Source: JBGSYN01 sp964412385
GTDB lineage: Bacteria > Pseudomonadota > Alphaproteobacteria > Geminicoccales > Geminicoccaceae
Length of the DNA: 26,803 nucleotides
Reading direction: 5' to 3'
NCBI GenBank assembly: GCA_964412385.1
Contig: CAYPOV010000015.1
Coordinates: forward strand, 1 to 26,803
This document shows, one piece after another, positions 15,505 to 24,083 of this stretch. Position 1 is the first letter of the stretch; each line of letters opens with the position of its first letter. The notes under the pieces are model-generated. The model saw nothing but the letters and a program-made list of their open reading frames with translations, did not search any database and was not told where the DNA came from. Made by a program: the position numbers and the translations under genes.

Positions 15505-16893
15505 TCATCCATGGTCATCGCTCTGAAGACCGAGTGTTTTGAGTTTGCGATGGAGCGCGGAGCGTTCCATGCCGACAAAGCCCGCGGTCCGTGAGATATT
15601 GCCACCAAACCGCTGAAGCTGGGCCTGTAGATAGCTTCGTTCAAACTGTTCGCGGGCCTCACGCAATGGCATCGCGACCAGTTCGCCATTGGCTTTGGGA
15701 TCCATGTTCGAAACGGCAGTGCTGGTGAGTTCCGGCGGCAAGTCGCCGACACCCAATTCATGGCGGTCATCGTCAGGCGCCATAATCAGCATCCATTCGA
15801 CGACATTGCGCAACTGTCGAACGTCACCTGGCCAGGCGGCGGTTTGGAGCACGGCGATGGCTTCACCATTGATGGTACGAGCGGTCACCCCCGACATCTT
15901 CACGGTCCGGCCAACAAAGTAGTCAACGAGTTCCGGGATGTCTGTTCGGCGCTCACTCAGTGGCGGCATGTCTAAAGGCACGACGTTGATGCGATAGAAA
16001 AGGTCTTCACGAAACCGACCTTCCGCCATGAGCGCTTTGAGATCACGGTTGGTCGTCGCAATGACACGAACATCAACATTAATTCTCGTATCGCCGCCGA
16101 TGCGACTGAAACTCTGATCTTGCAGCACGCGCAAGATCTTGCCTTGGGCAGCGAGAGGCATATCGCCGATCTCGTCGAACAATAAAGTACCTCGATTGGC
16201 CCTCTCGAGTGCGCCGATCATACGCCCCTGTTCCGGTGCGAGCGTGCCAGCTTCGGCACCGAAAATTTCGGGCTCGAGCCTTTCAGGCCCAAGCGCTGCG
16301 GCATTGACGACTATGAACGGTCCTTCGCCGCGCTTCGACTTTTGGTGCAGCACGCGCGCGACGATCTCCTTGCCCGACCCTGGCGGCCCGCTGATCAGCA
16401 CCCGGCTTCCGGTCGGCGCTACGCGATCGATGGTTTGGCGGAGCCGATGCATCGCCGGCGATGAGCCAATTAGCCGATCCTCGGACGCCCGCTCCATGAG
16501 TTCGGCGTTTTGCCGCCGCAGACGGCCTGCCTCCAGAGCATTGTTGATCGCTAGAAGCAAACGATCTGCCTGAAACGGTTTTTCGATAAAGTCGTAGGCA
16601 CCCTTGCGAATGGCTGCGACCGCCGTCTCGATCGTCCCGTGACCGCTGAGCATGATCACCGGTATAGCATGATACTCTGACTCGATGCGGTCGAGTATCT
16701 GGATACCATCCATGCGGCTGCCTTCGAGCCAAATGTCGAGAAGCACCAAGGACGGGGTGCGCTTGGTAACCTCGCCGAAGACCTGGTCACTATCGCCAGC
16801 GCTACGAACGTCGTAGCCCTCATCCTCGAGGATCGCGCCTACGACTTCGCGAATGGCCGCTTCGTCATCGACTATCAGGATATCAGCGCTCAT
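15505..16893 (-). CDS. ntrX: Nitrogen assimilation response regulator NtrX
   Basis: NtrX is the response regulator partner of NtrY, linked to nitrogen, redox and cell-envelope control in alphaproteobacteria. The 462 residues comprise a receiver domain (1-120, phosphorylation site D53 in VLLDIW), an AAA+ domain (about 140-380, Walker A GPPGSGKE 169-176, Walker B LLFDEIGD 237-244) and a Fis-type HTH near the end (NISRTAGFVGMERSALHRKL). Where sigma-54 activators have GAFTGA, this protein has AGTLAPEQG around 215-223, so it probably cannot activate sigma-54 polymerase; this is typical of NtrX and separates it from NtrC upstream. It begins 24 nt after ntrY. Confidence 0.96.
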   Translation of the reverse strand: MSADILIVDDEAAIREVVGAILEDEGYDVRSAGDSDQVFGEVTKRTPSLVLLDIWLEGSRMDGIQILDRIESEYHAIPVIMLSGHGTIETAVAAIRKGAYDFIEKPFQADRLLLAINNALEAGRLRRQNAELMERASEDRLIGSSPAMHRLRQTIDRVAPTGSRVLISGPPGSGKEIVARVLHQKSKRGEGPFIVVNAAALGPERLEPEIFGAEAGTLAPEQGRMIGALERANRGTLLFDEIGDMPLAAQGKILRVLQDQSFSRIGGDTRINVDVRVIATTNRDLKALMAEGRFREDLFYRINVVPLDMPPLSERRTDIPELVDYFVGRTVKMSGVTARTINGEAIAVLQTAAWPGDVRQLRNVVEWMLIMAPDDDRHELGVGDLPPELTSTAVSNMDPKANGELVAMPLREAREQFERSYLQAQLQRFGGNISRTAGFVGMERSALHRKLKTLGLQSDDHG

Positions 16894-16917
16894 CGAAGGT
16901 TAGTCACTTGAAATCGA

Positions 16918-19164
16918 TCAACCAACTGCATCCGACTGGTCGCCAACGCTCATCACAGTCCGGCCGCTCATCCGGCGAGGGAAACGCAATCGGACCCGCG
17001 CTCCGCCCATGGTTCCATTGTCCAACTCAACCCTGCCATCGTGTTCCTCGATGATCTTGCGCACAATGGCAAGTCCCAAGCCTGTACCTCCTGGTCTCAT
17101 GGTCACATAAGGTTCGAACAATCGGCCACGATCGGAATCGGGCCAACCGGGACCACTATCCTCAACTTCAATCATCATTTCCTCCGCTTCTTGAAAGCAT
17201 CGGACGACGATACGTGGCGACGTGTCCGATAATCGATCATCTTGGCCAAGAAGCGCATCAACGGCATTTTGAACGACATTCGTCAATGCTTGGCTGAGTT
17301 TCTCTTTGTCGACAAGACATTGAAGATCATCAGCCTTTGGGGATTCGATATCAAACGTCACGTTTGGCCAGGCATCTCGCTGGAGAGCGACGGCATGTTC
17401 GACGATTTCGTTCAGCGAGGCCTGCTCGAATTTGGGCGGCGGAAGCCGTGCAAATGCCGAGAATTCAGAAATGAGTCGGCCAATAACGTCGACCTGGCTA
17501 ATAATCGTTAGCACCGATTTCGAGAACGATTCCTTGTCGTCGAGCAATTGTGGCAAATAGCGACGCTGCAATCGCTCGGCGGACAATCGAATGGGTGTCA
17601 AGGGGTTCTTAACTTCGTGCGCGATGCGGCGTGCCACTTCTGACCAAGCCGCTTGCCTCTGGGCGCTGATCAGCTCCGAAATATCGTCGAACGTTACAAC
17701 GTAGCCCACGACTCGGCCTTCACCTCGTTGTGCCGCGACTCGGACAAAAAGCACCCGCTGTTGGCCACTATGCGAAATTCTGATTTGCTGCTCGACTACT
17801 TCGTGATTTCGAGATCTTGCGGACGCCATGAGGGGTGAAAGTTCCGGTATGACGTCACTTACGGCAGCACCTGCAACCTCTTCGTCGCTGGTGCTCAAAG
17901 TCTTCAAGGCCGCTTCGTTCGCGAGCTGCACATTCTGCTGAGCATCCAACCCCAGTATCCCAGCCGACACCCCCGAAAGCACAGCCTCCGTGAACTGACG
18001 CCTTGCATCGAGCTGTGTATTGGCTTGAATGAGGTCTTCGCGTTGAGATTGAAGCTGAGCAGTCATTCGATTGAATGCACGGCTTAGAACGCCGAGTTCA
18101 TCGGATTCCGGCTGTTCGGGGACCCTGACTGCCAAATCGCCACCGCGAACGGACTCTGCCGCCGTAATGAGACTACCAATCGGTTCCACAAGGTTGCCCG
18201 CAAGATTGAGGCCGAACCAAATCGACGCCAAGAGCAACAAGAGCGCCACGATACCGAATATGAGTGCCGAGGTGATTTGAATACCCGAGCGCTCGCGCGC
18301 CATCTGTTCGTAGTCGCGGACAATGCGCTGAGTGCGCTCCATATAGCCCAGGACCTGAGAATCGACGAAGCGCCCAATGAACAGGAACGCGTTGCCATAT
18401 CCATCAAGACGAACCAGCGCTCTCACACGATCATCCGCATCGCTGGTCAGGGTGACAACTTCGCCTTGGTCTGCGCGATCAATCAATGATTGCGGAACTT
18501 GCTCAGTCTCCATGGTAAAGCTTAGTCCCGACCGCGCCAATACCAGCCCTGTGCTGTCAAAGAGCATGGCTTCGGTCAACGATCGTAAGGCTGCCTGGGC
18601 ATTCAAGAACTGTTGGAGACGCGGCGGACTATCCAATAACCTCGTGCGTTCTCGGTTGAGATCCGCTGCCATCGCCATCGCATCGGCGCGAATCACCTTC
18701 TTGTGCTCTTCCAGATAGGCTTCTGCGACGTTCAGGGAATTAAAGAGCGCCGTTCGCACGCGCTCGCTAAACCAGGATTCAAGACCTGAGTTTAGGAATA
18801 TAACCGAGAACACTGAGACGAGGATAGCCGGTGTTGCGGCGACCAAACCAAAGAGAACGACGAGTCGGCTATGGAGCTTCGATCCCGCGAGCCCTCGTCT
18901 TCGCCGTGCGACGAGTGCGACGATCCGGCGGGCAATCACGAGGATCAACAAAAGCAGAACGAAGAGATCGAGATTGAGAAGAAACAGGACGGTGTTGACG
19001 CTGGCACCGACCGGCGGCGAACGGGAAATCACCACATAGGTGGCAATCCCAGCAACCACGGCCGTAACAGCCAAAAACAATGCCAGGCGGCGCTCGATAT
19101 CGAGCCGTCTCAGGCGTAACCAAAGGTGGGATCCCTGATAGCGAACCGCAGCGACTAGCGCCAA
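16918..19164 (-). CDS. ntrY: Nitrogen regulation sensor histidine kinase NtrY
   Basis: NtrY is the membrane sensor kinase for NtrX. The 748 residues contain three N-terminal membrane spans (about 28-47, 57-82, 100-124), a periplasmic sensing loop (about 125-297), a fourth span (298-321), then HAMP (about 318-372), PAS (about 388-500), HisKA with the phospho-acceptor H516 in RRIAHEVKNPLTP, and the ATPase domain with N box NVVQNAVDAL, G1 DSGPGWP and G2 GGTGLGLAI. The start is a TTG at 19164, 34 nt after the ntrC stop. No in-frame ATG or GTG exists close by, and the nearest ATG (around 19173) is out of frame. The ribosome-binding site is weak, so the exact start is uncertain. Confidence 0.95.
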   Translation of the reverse strand: MALVAAVRYQGSHLWLRLRRLDIERRLALFLAVTAVVAGIATYVVISRSPPVGASVNTVLFLLNLDLFVLLLLILVIARRIVALVARRRRGLAGSKLHSRLVVLFGLVAATPAILVSVFSVIFLNSGLESWFSERVRTALFNSLNVAEAYLEEHKKVIRADAMAMAADLNRERTRLLDSPPRLQQFLNAQAALRSLTEAMLFDSTGLVLARSGLSFTMETEQVPQSLIDRADQGEVVTLTSDADDRVRALVRLDGYGNAFLFIGRFVDSQVLGYMERTQRIVRDYEQMARERSGIQITSALIFGIVALLLLLASIWFGLNLAGNLVEPIGSLITAAESVRGGDLAVRVPEQPESDELGVLSRAFNRMTAQLQSQREDLIQANTQLDARRQFTEAVLSGVSAGILGLDAQQNVQLANEAALKTLSTSDEEVAGAAVSDVIPELSPLMASARSRNHEVVEQQIRISHSGQQRVLFVRVAAQRGEGRVVGYVVTFDDISELISAQRQAAWSEVARRIAHEVKNPLTPIRLSAERLQRRYLPQLLDDKESFSKSVLTIISQVDVIGRLISEFSAFARLPPPKFEQASLNEIVEHAVALQRDAWPNVTFDIESPKADDLQCLVDKEKLSQALTNVVQNAVDALLGQDDRLSDTSPRIVVRCFQEAEEMMIEVEDSGPGWPDSDRGRLFEPYVTMRPGGTGLGLAIVRKIIEEHDGRVELDNGTMGGARVRLRFPRRMSGRTVMSVGDQSDAVG

Positions 19165-19198
19165 ATCAACATACCGAAGCTGTTGTTTTAGAGCCTCA

Positions 19199-20638
19199 TC
19201 ATGGACTTCTTAGGAGCTGAATGTCCAGTTCTCTGATTTTCTTGCGCAGCGTGTTTCGATTGACGCCCAATATGTCCGCAGCGCGAAGCTGATTACCTCG
19301 CGTCGCCTCGAGGATCTTGGTGATCAACGGCCGCTCCACTTCCCGCAGAATGCGCCCGTGAAGTCCTGAAGGAGGCTGGTCATCCGAAGCATCGAGATAG
19401 CGCACGACCAAGCGCTCGACGGTACCGGAGAGACTTTCGTCGCGCAGCTCGTCCTCATCGTCGATTTTGGGCCTCGAACGGTCGAGCTCTTGTTCGATCA
19501 CCGCCTCGCCAATCTCTTCTTCCGCATAGAGAACAGCCAATCGGCGCATCAGGTTCTCAAGCTCTCGAACATTTCCGGGCCAGTGATGTGCCTTTAGGCG
19601 AAGCATGGCCTCAGGCGACAGCGACTTCAACGGCAAGCCCTCCGACTGAGCCTTGCTCAAAAAATGCTGAGCGAGCGCCGGGATGTCCTCGACGCGCTCA
19701 TTGAGACGCGGCAAGGTGATGGGGACGACGTTGAGACGATGATAGAGATCTTCGCGGAAGATCCCCTGATCAACCATCAGTGCTAAGTCGCGATGAGTGG
19801 CCGCGACAATTCGGATGTTCGTCTTGATGGGATTGGTGCCGCCGACGGGCAAGAATTCACCTTGCTGCAGAACGCGCAAAAGCCGCGTTTGTGCATCGAG
19901 CGGCATGTCGCCTATCTCATCAAGAAATAACGTGCCGCCATCCGCTTGCTCGAACCGGCCGACACGCCGCGCTCCGGCGCCGGTAAACGCACCCTTCTCA
20001 TGGCCGAAGAGCTCGCTTTCGATGAGCTCGCGTGGAATTGCCGCCATGTTGACGGCAACGAAAGGCCCCGTGCGCCGTTTGCCAAAATCGTGCAGTGCAC
20101 GTGCCACCAGTTCCTTTCCCGTCCCCGATTCTCCTGACACCAGCACCGTCAGATCGGTTCCGGTCAAGCGAGCGATGATCCTGTAGATCTCCTGCATAGC
20201 AGGCGACCGGCCAATAATCGGCAGTTGCTCCTCGCCAGGAACAATATCTGTCTGGTTACGTTGGCGTTGCTTGCCTGCAGTCAGGGAGCGCTGGACTGTG
20301 GCGACCAGACTATTGATGTCGAAAGGCTTGGGCAGATATTCGAAGGCACCTCGCTCGGTCGCACGTACCGCTGTCAGCAGGGTGTTTTGCGCACTCATGA
20401 TGATCACCGGCAGATCGCCACGAACCGCTTTAATGCGGGGCAAGAGATCGAGTGTGTTCTCGTCTGGCAAGCCCACATCCATGATGACGACGTCACCGTC
20501 GCCATTGCTTATCCAGCGCCACAGGGAGGCCGCGACTCTGGTCGACTGGACACGGTAGCCTTGGCGCGACAATGCCCTGGTGACTACCGTGCGGATGGCA
20601 CCATCATCTTCGGCAACAAGCACCATCTCGCCACTCAT
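19199..20638 (-). CDS. ntrC: Nitrogen regulation response regulator NtrC
   Basis: NtrC activates sigma-54 promoters of nitrogen-scavenging genes when phosphorylated by NtrB. The 479-residue protein has a receiver domain with D54 (VIMDVGLP), an AAA+ domain with Walker A GESGTGKE (169-176), the intact sigma-54 contact loop GAFTGA (216-221) and FLDEIGDMP, plus a Fis-type HTH at the end (NQLRAADILGVNRNTLRKKI). Its ATG overlaps the ntrB stop as ATGA, so the pair is translationally coupled. ntrYX follow on the same strand. Possible autoregulation through an inverted repeat upstream of ntrB is noted separately. Confidence 0.97.
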   Translation of the reverse strand: MSGEMVLVAEDDGAIRTVVTRALSRQGYRVQSTRVAASLWRWISNGDGDVVIMDVGLPDENTLDLLPRIKAVRGDLPVIIMSAQNTLLTAVRATERGAFEYLPKPFDINSLVATVQRSLTAGKQRQRNQTDIVPGEEQLPIIGRSPAMQEIYRIIARLTGTDLTVLVSGESGTGKELVARALHDFGKRRTGPFVAVNMAAIPRELIESELFGHEKGAFTGAGARRVGRFEQADGGTLFLDEIGDMPLDAQTRLLRVLQQGEFLPVGGTNPIKTNIRIVAATHRDLALMVDQGIFREDLYHRLNVVPITLPRLNERVEDIPALAQHFLSKAQSEGLPLKSLSPEAMLRLKAHHWPGNVRELENLMRRLAVLYAEEEIGEAVIEQELDRSRPKIDDEDELRDESLSGTVERLVVRYLDASDDQPPSGLHGRILREVERPLITKILEATRGNQLRAADILGVNRNTLRKKIRELDIQLLRSP

Positions 20639-21789
20639 TGACTGCCTCCTTCGAGCGGTTTGACCGAGGGCGAGGTAGCCGGCAAACGAATACGAAAGAT
20701 CGCCCCCTGCGATCCGGGCACGTAACTGACGACCCCTTGGTGATCGTTGACGATCTTGGCTACGAGCGACAGTCCAAGGCCGCCGCCTTTGTGCTTGCTC
20801 GTAACGAAGGGATCAAAGAGGTGATCGACCATATCGCCCGGAACGCCGGGGCCATTGTCTCGAACTTCCACGGTGATTGGCAGCTCCAGACGTTCCTCGC
20901 TATTGCTGAGCGTGACACGAAGACCGTGTTGATAGTGGGTCGTAATACCGATTTGCCCGCCCACCTTGGGTGCCGCTTCGGCGGCGTTCTTCACGAGGTT
21001 GAGGAACACCTGGACCAACCGATCACGATCGCCGCTGACAAGTGGTAGGGAGGGATCATACGCTTCGATGAAACGAATATGCCGGGCGAAGCCCGCTTGG
21101 CTGACACGTCTCACATGTTCAAGAACTTGGTGTATATTGATTCCCTGGCGACTCAGGCTACTTGAATCGGTAAACTCTTCCATGCGGTCGACGAGATCGC
21201 ATATGCGATCGGTTTCATCGTAAATCAGCGACAACAGTGATCTATCCTCTTCGGCAATATAGGGCTCGAGGAGCTGAGCGGCGCCTCTGATACCGGACAG
21301 CGGATTCTTCACTTCGTGGGCGAGTATCTTTGCCAGTGCTGCGACCGAACGTGTCGAACCCTTATTGGCTCGGTGTTGATCCAAACCGCGTGCCATCGAG
21401 CACGGGTGCAAAGAAATTAGGATATAGCCGAAGAGCTCAGCCATGGGACAGAGATGGACATCGACTTCGACCGAGGGACCTCTGCTCAGGGAAAGGTGGA
21501 CGCCATATTCCGATACGGTTATCCCAGCCTCGGCGACCTGGTTCATTAGCGCCAGGAGCGTTGAATGAGGCGCCAACAGTTCATCCATGGCCCGTCCGGC
21601 TAGCATATTGGCGCTTGCTGAAAAGAGCTGTTCTGCTGCGGGATTAACCGATTGGATGCGAAATTGCGCATCAACGCAAATGATAGCACTTGCGAGGTTG
21701 CTTATCAGCAACCCACTGTCGATAGTCGGAGAACCGCGCGAATTAGGGGTCTGGCCCAAGTCAAGAGACGACGCCGCTTGAACACTCAA
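20635..21789 (-). CDS. ntrB: Nitrogen regulation sensor histidine kinase NtrB
   Basis: NtrB is the cytoplasmic kinase/phosphatase that phosphorylates NtrC, and in relatives is controlled by PII proteins. The 384 residues have a PAS domain (about 25-125), the H box AKILAHEVKNPLSGIRG with H158, the N box NLVKNAAEAA, G1 DNGPGVP and G2 GGGLGLSL. No membrane span is seen. The start is a TTG at 21789, backed by GGAG (21800-21797) 7 nt upstream. The frame has a stop codon eight codons further up and no ATG between. dusB, usually just upstream of ntrB in alphaproteobacteria, is missing; ispDF diverges from this point. Confidence 0.96.
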   Translation of the reverse strand: MSVQAASSLDLGQTPNSRGSPTIDSGLLISNLASAIICVDAQFRIQSVNPAAEQLFSASANMLAGRAMDELLAPHSTLLALMNQVAEAGITVSEYGVHLSLSRGPSVEVDVHLCPMAELFGYILISLHPCSMARGLDQHRANKGSTRSVAALAKILAHEVKNPLSGIRGAAQLLEPYIAEEDRSLLSLIYDETDRICDLVDRMEEFTDSSSLSRQGINIHQVLEHVRRVSQAGFARHIRFIEAYDPSLPLVSGDRDRLVQVFLNLVKNAAEAAPKVGGQIGITTHYQHGLRVTLSNSEERLELPITVEVRDNGPGVPGDMVDHLFDPFVTSKHKGGGLGLSLVAKIVNDHQGVVSYVPGSQGAIFRIRLPATSPSVKPLEGGSQ

Positions 21790-21805
21790 TGTGCAACTCC
21801 GAAGG

Positions 21806-21826
21806 CTTGCTCACTTTTTGAGCAAG
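21806..21826. promoter_or_regulatory. Inverted repeat, NtrC-site-like, at the ntrB promoter
   Basis: CTTGCTCA and TGAGCAAG flank 5 nt in a perfect 8-bp inverted repeat. The central 17 bp have the spacing of enterobacterial NtrC sites (TGCACC-N5-GGTGCA) and share TGC, C, G and GCA with them. It overlaps the candidate ntrB -10 box and start point, a repressor-like position. In RNA it would form a hairpin just before the ntrB GGAG, so translational control is an alternative. Confidence 0.4.
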
Positions 21827-21852
21827 ATAGGGTGGAGATGCCCGACAGACAA
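21824..21852 (-). promoter_or_regulatory. Candidate sigma-70 promoter for ntrB
   Basis: On the minus strand, TTGTCT (21852-21847) and TATCTT (21829-21824) are separated by 17 nt, each matching 4 of 6 consensus positions. The leader before TTG 21789 would be near 30 nt. Inverted repeats touch both boxes. Confidence 0.35.
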
Positions 21853-21867
21853 GCGGTTGACCGCTTG
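21850..21867. promoter_or_regulatory. 18-bp inverted repeat between ntrB and ispDF
   Basis: CAAGCGGT and ACCGCTTG form perfect 8-bp arms around a 2-nt centre. The repeat lies at the -35 region of both candidate divergent promoters, so one bound dimer could affect both genes. The regulator is unknown. Confidence 0.4.
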
Positions 21868-21887
21868 CTAGGCTCGAACATTGTTAT
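21857..21887 (+). promoter_or_regulatory. Weak candidate promoter for ispDF
   Basis: TTGACC (21857-21862) matches the -35 consensus at 5 of 6 positions. The best -10 is TGTTAT (21882-21887) after a long 19-nt spacer. The mRNA would begin about 10 nt before the ispDF ATG, nearly leaderless, which fits the lack of a ribosome-binding sequence there. Confidence 0.25.
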
Positions 21888-21902
21888 TTTGACGCCAAGC
21901 CA

Positions 21903-23066
21903 ATGATCGTTGATGCGCTTATTGTTGCCGCCGGGGTCGGCGGCCGGTTCGGCGGAGCGTTGCCCAAGCAATATGCGGAGCTCGCCGGTCAAGCTGTTCT
22001 CGCCCACGCTGCGCAGGCGTTCATCGCCCATCCTGCCATTCGCAGAACAAGAGCTGTTATCCACAACGATCATCGGAAACTGTTTCAGTCAGCGTGCGGC
22101 CATCTCGAACTTGGTACTCCAGTCTTCGGAGGTCCAAGCCGACAGGCGAGTGTCTTGGCAGGCCTTGAGTCACTTATGCAGGAAGGTGCACCGGAAAAAG
22201 TCCTTATTCACGACGGCGCCAGACCGTGCCTGAGCGAATTCCTCCTCGATCGCATCATCGAGGCATTGTCAAATGCACACGCCGTCCTTCCGGCAATAGC
22301 GGTTGTCGACAGCCTCAAACGCGTCGCCGATGACCACATAGCGGGCGAGGTTGATCGAAGTGACCTGATACGCGCACAAACGCCTCAGGCCTTTACCTAT
22401 GATGTCATTCTCAAGGCTCACAGGAAGTTTGCGAACGAGGATTTTACCGACGATACCGGCATTGTGCGGCGCGCAGGTCATCGAGTCCGCATTGTGGAAG
22501 GGGATCCCGCCAACATTAAAATTACTCAAGCGGATGACTTGATCGCGATGCAAGCACGCTATACTCACCTGAGCAGTCCCCGTCGAACGTTTCGATCGGG
22601 CGTCGGTTATGACGTTCACCGCCTCGTCGAAGGGCGGCCCTTGATCCTTGGCGGTATCACCATTCCCTTTTCGCGTGGCTTGGGCGGGCACTCGGATGCT
22701 GATGTCGCTCTCCATGCAATTACTGATGCCATACTGGGAGCAATTTCCGACGGCGATATCGGTCACCACTTTCCGCCAAGCGATCTCAAGTGGAAGAACG
22801 CGGATTCTGCGCAATTCCTCATGTACACGGCAGAACGCGTCGCCGCGCGTGGTGGCAAAATCGAGAATATCGATCTTACGATCATTTGCGAAATGCCCAA
22901 GATTGGGCCGTATCGCGAGCTCATGATTTCGCGAATTGCGGAAATCCTCATGATTGAGAGCAGCCTTGTTGGTGTCAAGGCAACGACGACCGAAGGCTTG
23001 GGATTCACAGGACGTGGCGAAGGAATTGCCGCCCAGGCCATCGCCATGGTGAGCATGCCGACATAA
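21903..23066 (+). CDS. ispDF: Bifunctional IspD/IspF enzyme of the MEP isoprenoid pathway
   Basis: This fusion carries 2-C-methyl-D-erythritol 4-phosphate cytidylyltransferase (IspD) and 2-C-methyl-D-erythritol 2,4-cyclodiphosphate synthase (IspF), steps three and five of the non-mevalonate pathway. In 387 residues, IspD occupies about 1-220 with AAGVGGRFG (9-17), K22, HDGARP (103-108) and NIKIT. IspF spans about 230-387 with YDVH (D237, H239 metal ligands), GGHSDADVALHA (H271) and SDGDIGHHFPPSD. Both active sites look complete. Fusion is common in alphaproteobacteria. It diverges from ntrB, and cinA follows 12 nt after its stop. Confidence 0.97.
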   Translation: MIVDALIVAAGVGGRFGGALPKQYAELAGQAVLAHAAQAFIAHPAIRRTRAVIHNDHRKLFQSACGHLELGTPVFGGPSRQASVLAGLESLMQEGAPEKVLIHDGARPCLSEFLLDRIIEALSNAHAVLPAIAVVDSLKRVADDHIAGEVDRSDLIRAQTPQAFTYDVILKAHRKFANEDFTDDTGIVRRAGHRVRIVEGDPANIKITQADDLIAMQARYTHLSSPRRTFRSGVGYDVHRLVEGRPLILGGITIPFSRGLGGHSDADVALHAITDAILGAISDGDIGHHFPPSDLKWKNADSAQFLMYTAERVAARGGKIENIDLTIICEMPKIGPYRELMISRIAEILMIESSLVGVKATTTEGLGFTGRGEGIAAQAIAMVSMPT

Positions 23067-23078
23067 CCGGAATCAGTG

Positions 23079-23576
23079 ATGGGCATTTTTCCAGACAGAA
23101 CTTCAAACCTTGCAACCGCAGTCCTCGACGCTTGTGTGACACGTCGCTGGCACATTGCGACAGCCGAGTCTTGTACCGGCGGCTTAGTCGCGTCAGCACT
23201 TACCGAAATCGCCGGATCCTCACGCGTCGTGGACCGCGGTTTCGTCACTTACGACAATGAGGCAAAAATGGAGATGCTGGGCGTTTCCCAGACGAGCCTC
23301 GACAGCTACGGCGCCGTCAGCGAAAGCGTTGCGAGGGAAATGGCGCTCGGTGCTTTGCGTCGATCAACCGTGCAACTCACCGTGGCCATCACCGGCATTG
23401 CCGGTCCAGGAGGGGCGACGCCGACGAAACCTGTAGGGCTCGTACATTTCGCCGCCTGCGTCCGGGAGGAAAGGCCGATCGCAAGGCACCAAGTGTTTGA
23501 AGGAGACCGGTCGAAGGTGAGACTAAAAAGCGTCGACAAGGCTTTGGAAATGTTGCTCGAACTGGCCTCCCAGTAG
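23079..23576 (+). CDS. pncC: CinA-type nicotinamide-nucleotide amidase (C-terminal domain only)
   Basis: The product is a stand-alone CinA C-terminal domain, which deamidates nicotinamide mononucleotide to nicotinate mononucleotide in NAD recycling. It is 165 residues long with the hallmark AESCTGG (29-35), DRGFVTYDNEAK, and ITGIAGPGG followed by KPVGLVHFA. The N-terminal competence-damage domain of full CinA is absent, as usual for this form. I chose ATG 23079 over the adjoining GTG 23076 because GGAA is 6 nt from the ATG but only 3 nt from the GTG. It is probably co-transcribed with ispDF. Its stop lies 2 nt from the stop of the converging gene. Confidence 0.9.
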   Translation: MGIFPDRTSNLATAVLDACVTRRWHIATAESCTGGLVASALTEIAGSSRVVDRGFVTYDNEAKMEMLGVSQTSLDSYGAVSESVAREMALGALRRSTVQLTVAITGIAGPGGATPTKPVGLVHFAACVREERPIARHQVFEGDRSKVRLKSVDKALEMLLELASQ

Positions 23577-23578
23577 AG

Positions 23579-24064
23579 CTAATTGGTCGCCTGAGCTCTA
23601 CTCATCTCTGACGAATCGGAGATGCGTGCGTTGGTGCCATAAAGTTCTCTGGCCCGGGCCTCAAATGCTGCCACCATTCGCCTTACCGCTTCATTGAAGA
23701 GCACGCCGATCATCTTTTGTAGGACCCGAGATTTGAACTCGAAGTCCACATAGAACTCAACGATACAGCCTCCGTCTTCTGCGGGTTCAAACTCCCAATG
23801 GTTGTTGAGGTATCGAAACGGACCGTTGATATACTCAACATCAATCTTCGACTTGGGATTAAGCGTAACTTTGGAGGTGAATCGCTCGCGAAAAACCTTA
23901 AATGCGATCACCAGATCGGCGTAGAAGACATCACCTTCACGTCGCGTAATGCGACAGGCCTTGCACCAAGGAAGAAATTCTGGATATCGCTCGACCCCCG
24001 AGACCAAGTCGAAAAGCTGCTCGGGCTTGTAGGGGAGATATCGACGCTCGGCGTGGGTTGGCAT
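23579..24064 (-). CDS. RatA/Coq10-family START-domain protein
   Basis: The product is a 161-residue SRPBCC/START-fold protein of the Coq10/RatA group. Mitochondrial Coq10 binds ubiquinone and supports respiration; E. coli RatA has been described as a toxin acting on ribosome subunits. The sequence shows the family start PTHAERRYLPYKPEQLFDLVSGVERYPEFLPWC, split over residues 2-34, then NGPFRYLNNHWEF and a C-terminal helix with MIGVLFNEAVRRMVAAFEARA. I chose ATG 24064; an in-frame extension to 24166 would overlap lipA and lies outside the family match. It begins 19 nt after lipA, so it is probably in the pdhC-lpd-lipA operon, which favours a quinone or respiratory role over toxicity. Confidence 0.88.
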   Translation of the reverse strand: MPTHAERRYLPYKPEQLFDLVSGVERYPEFLPWCKACRITRREGDVFYADLVIAFKVFRERFTSKVTLNPKSKIDVEYINGPFRYLNNHWEFEPAEDGGCIVEFYVDFEFKSRVLQKMIGVLFNEAVRRMVAAFEARARELYGTNARISDSSEMSRAQATN

Positions 24065-24083
24065 GGCAAATTGAATTCTGTGT

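Noticed and set aside
22269..22814. 181-codon minus-strand open frame inside ispDF
   Set aside because: Both IspD and IspF motifs are read on the plus strand through this region.
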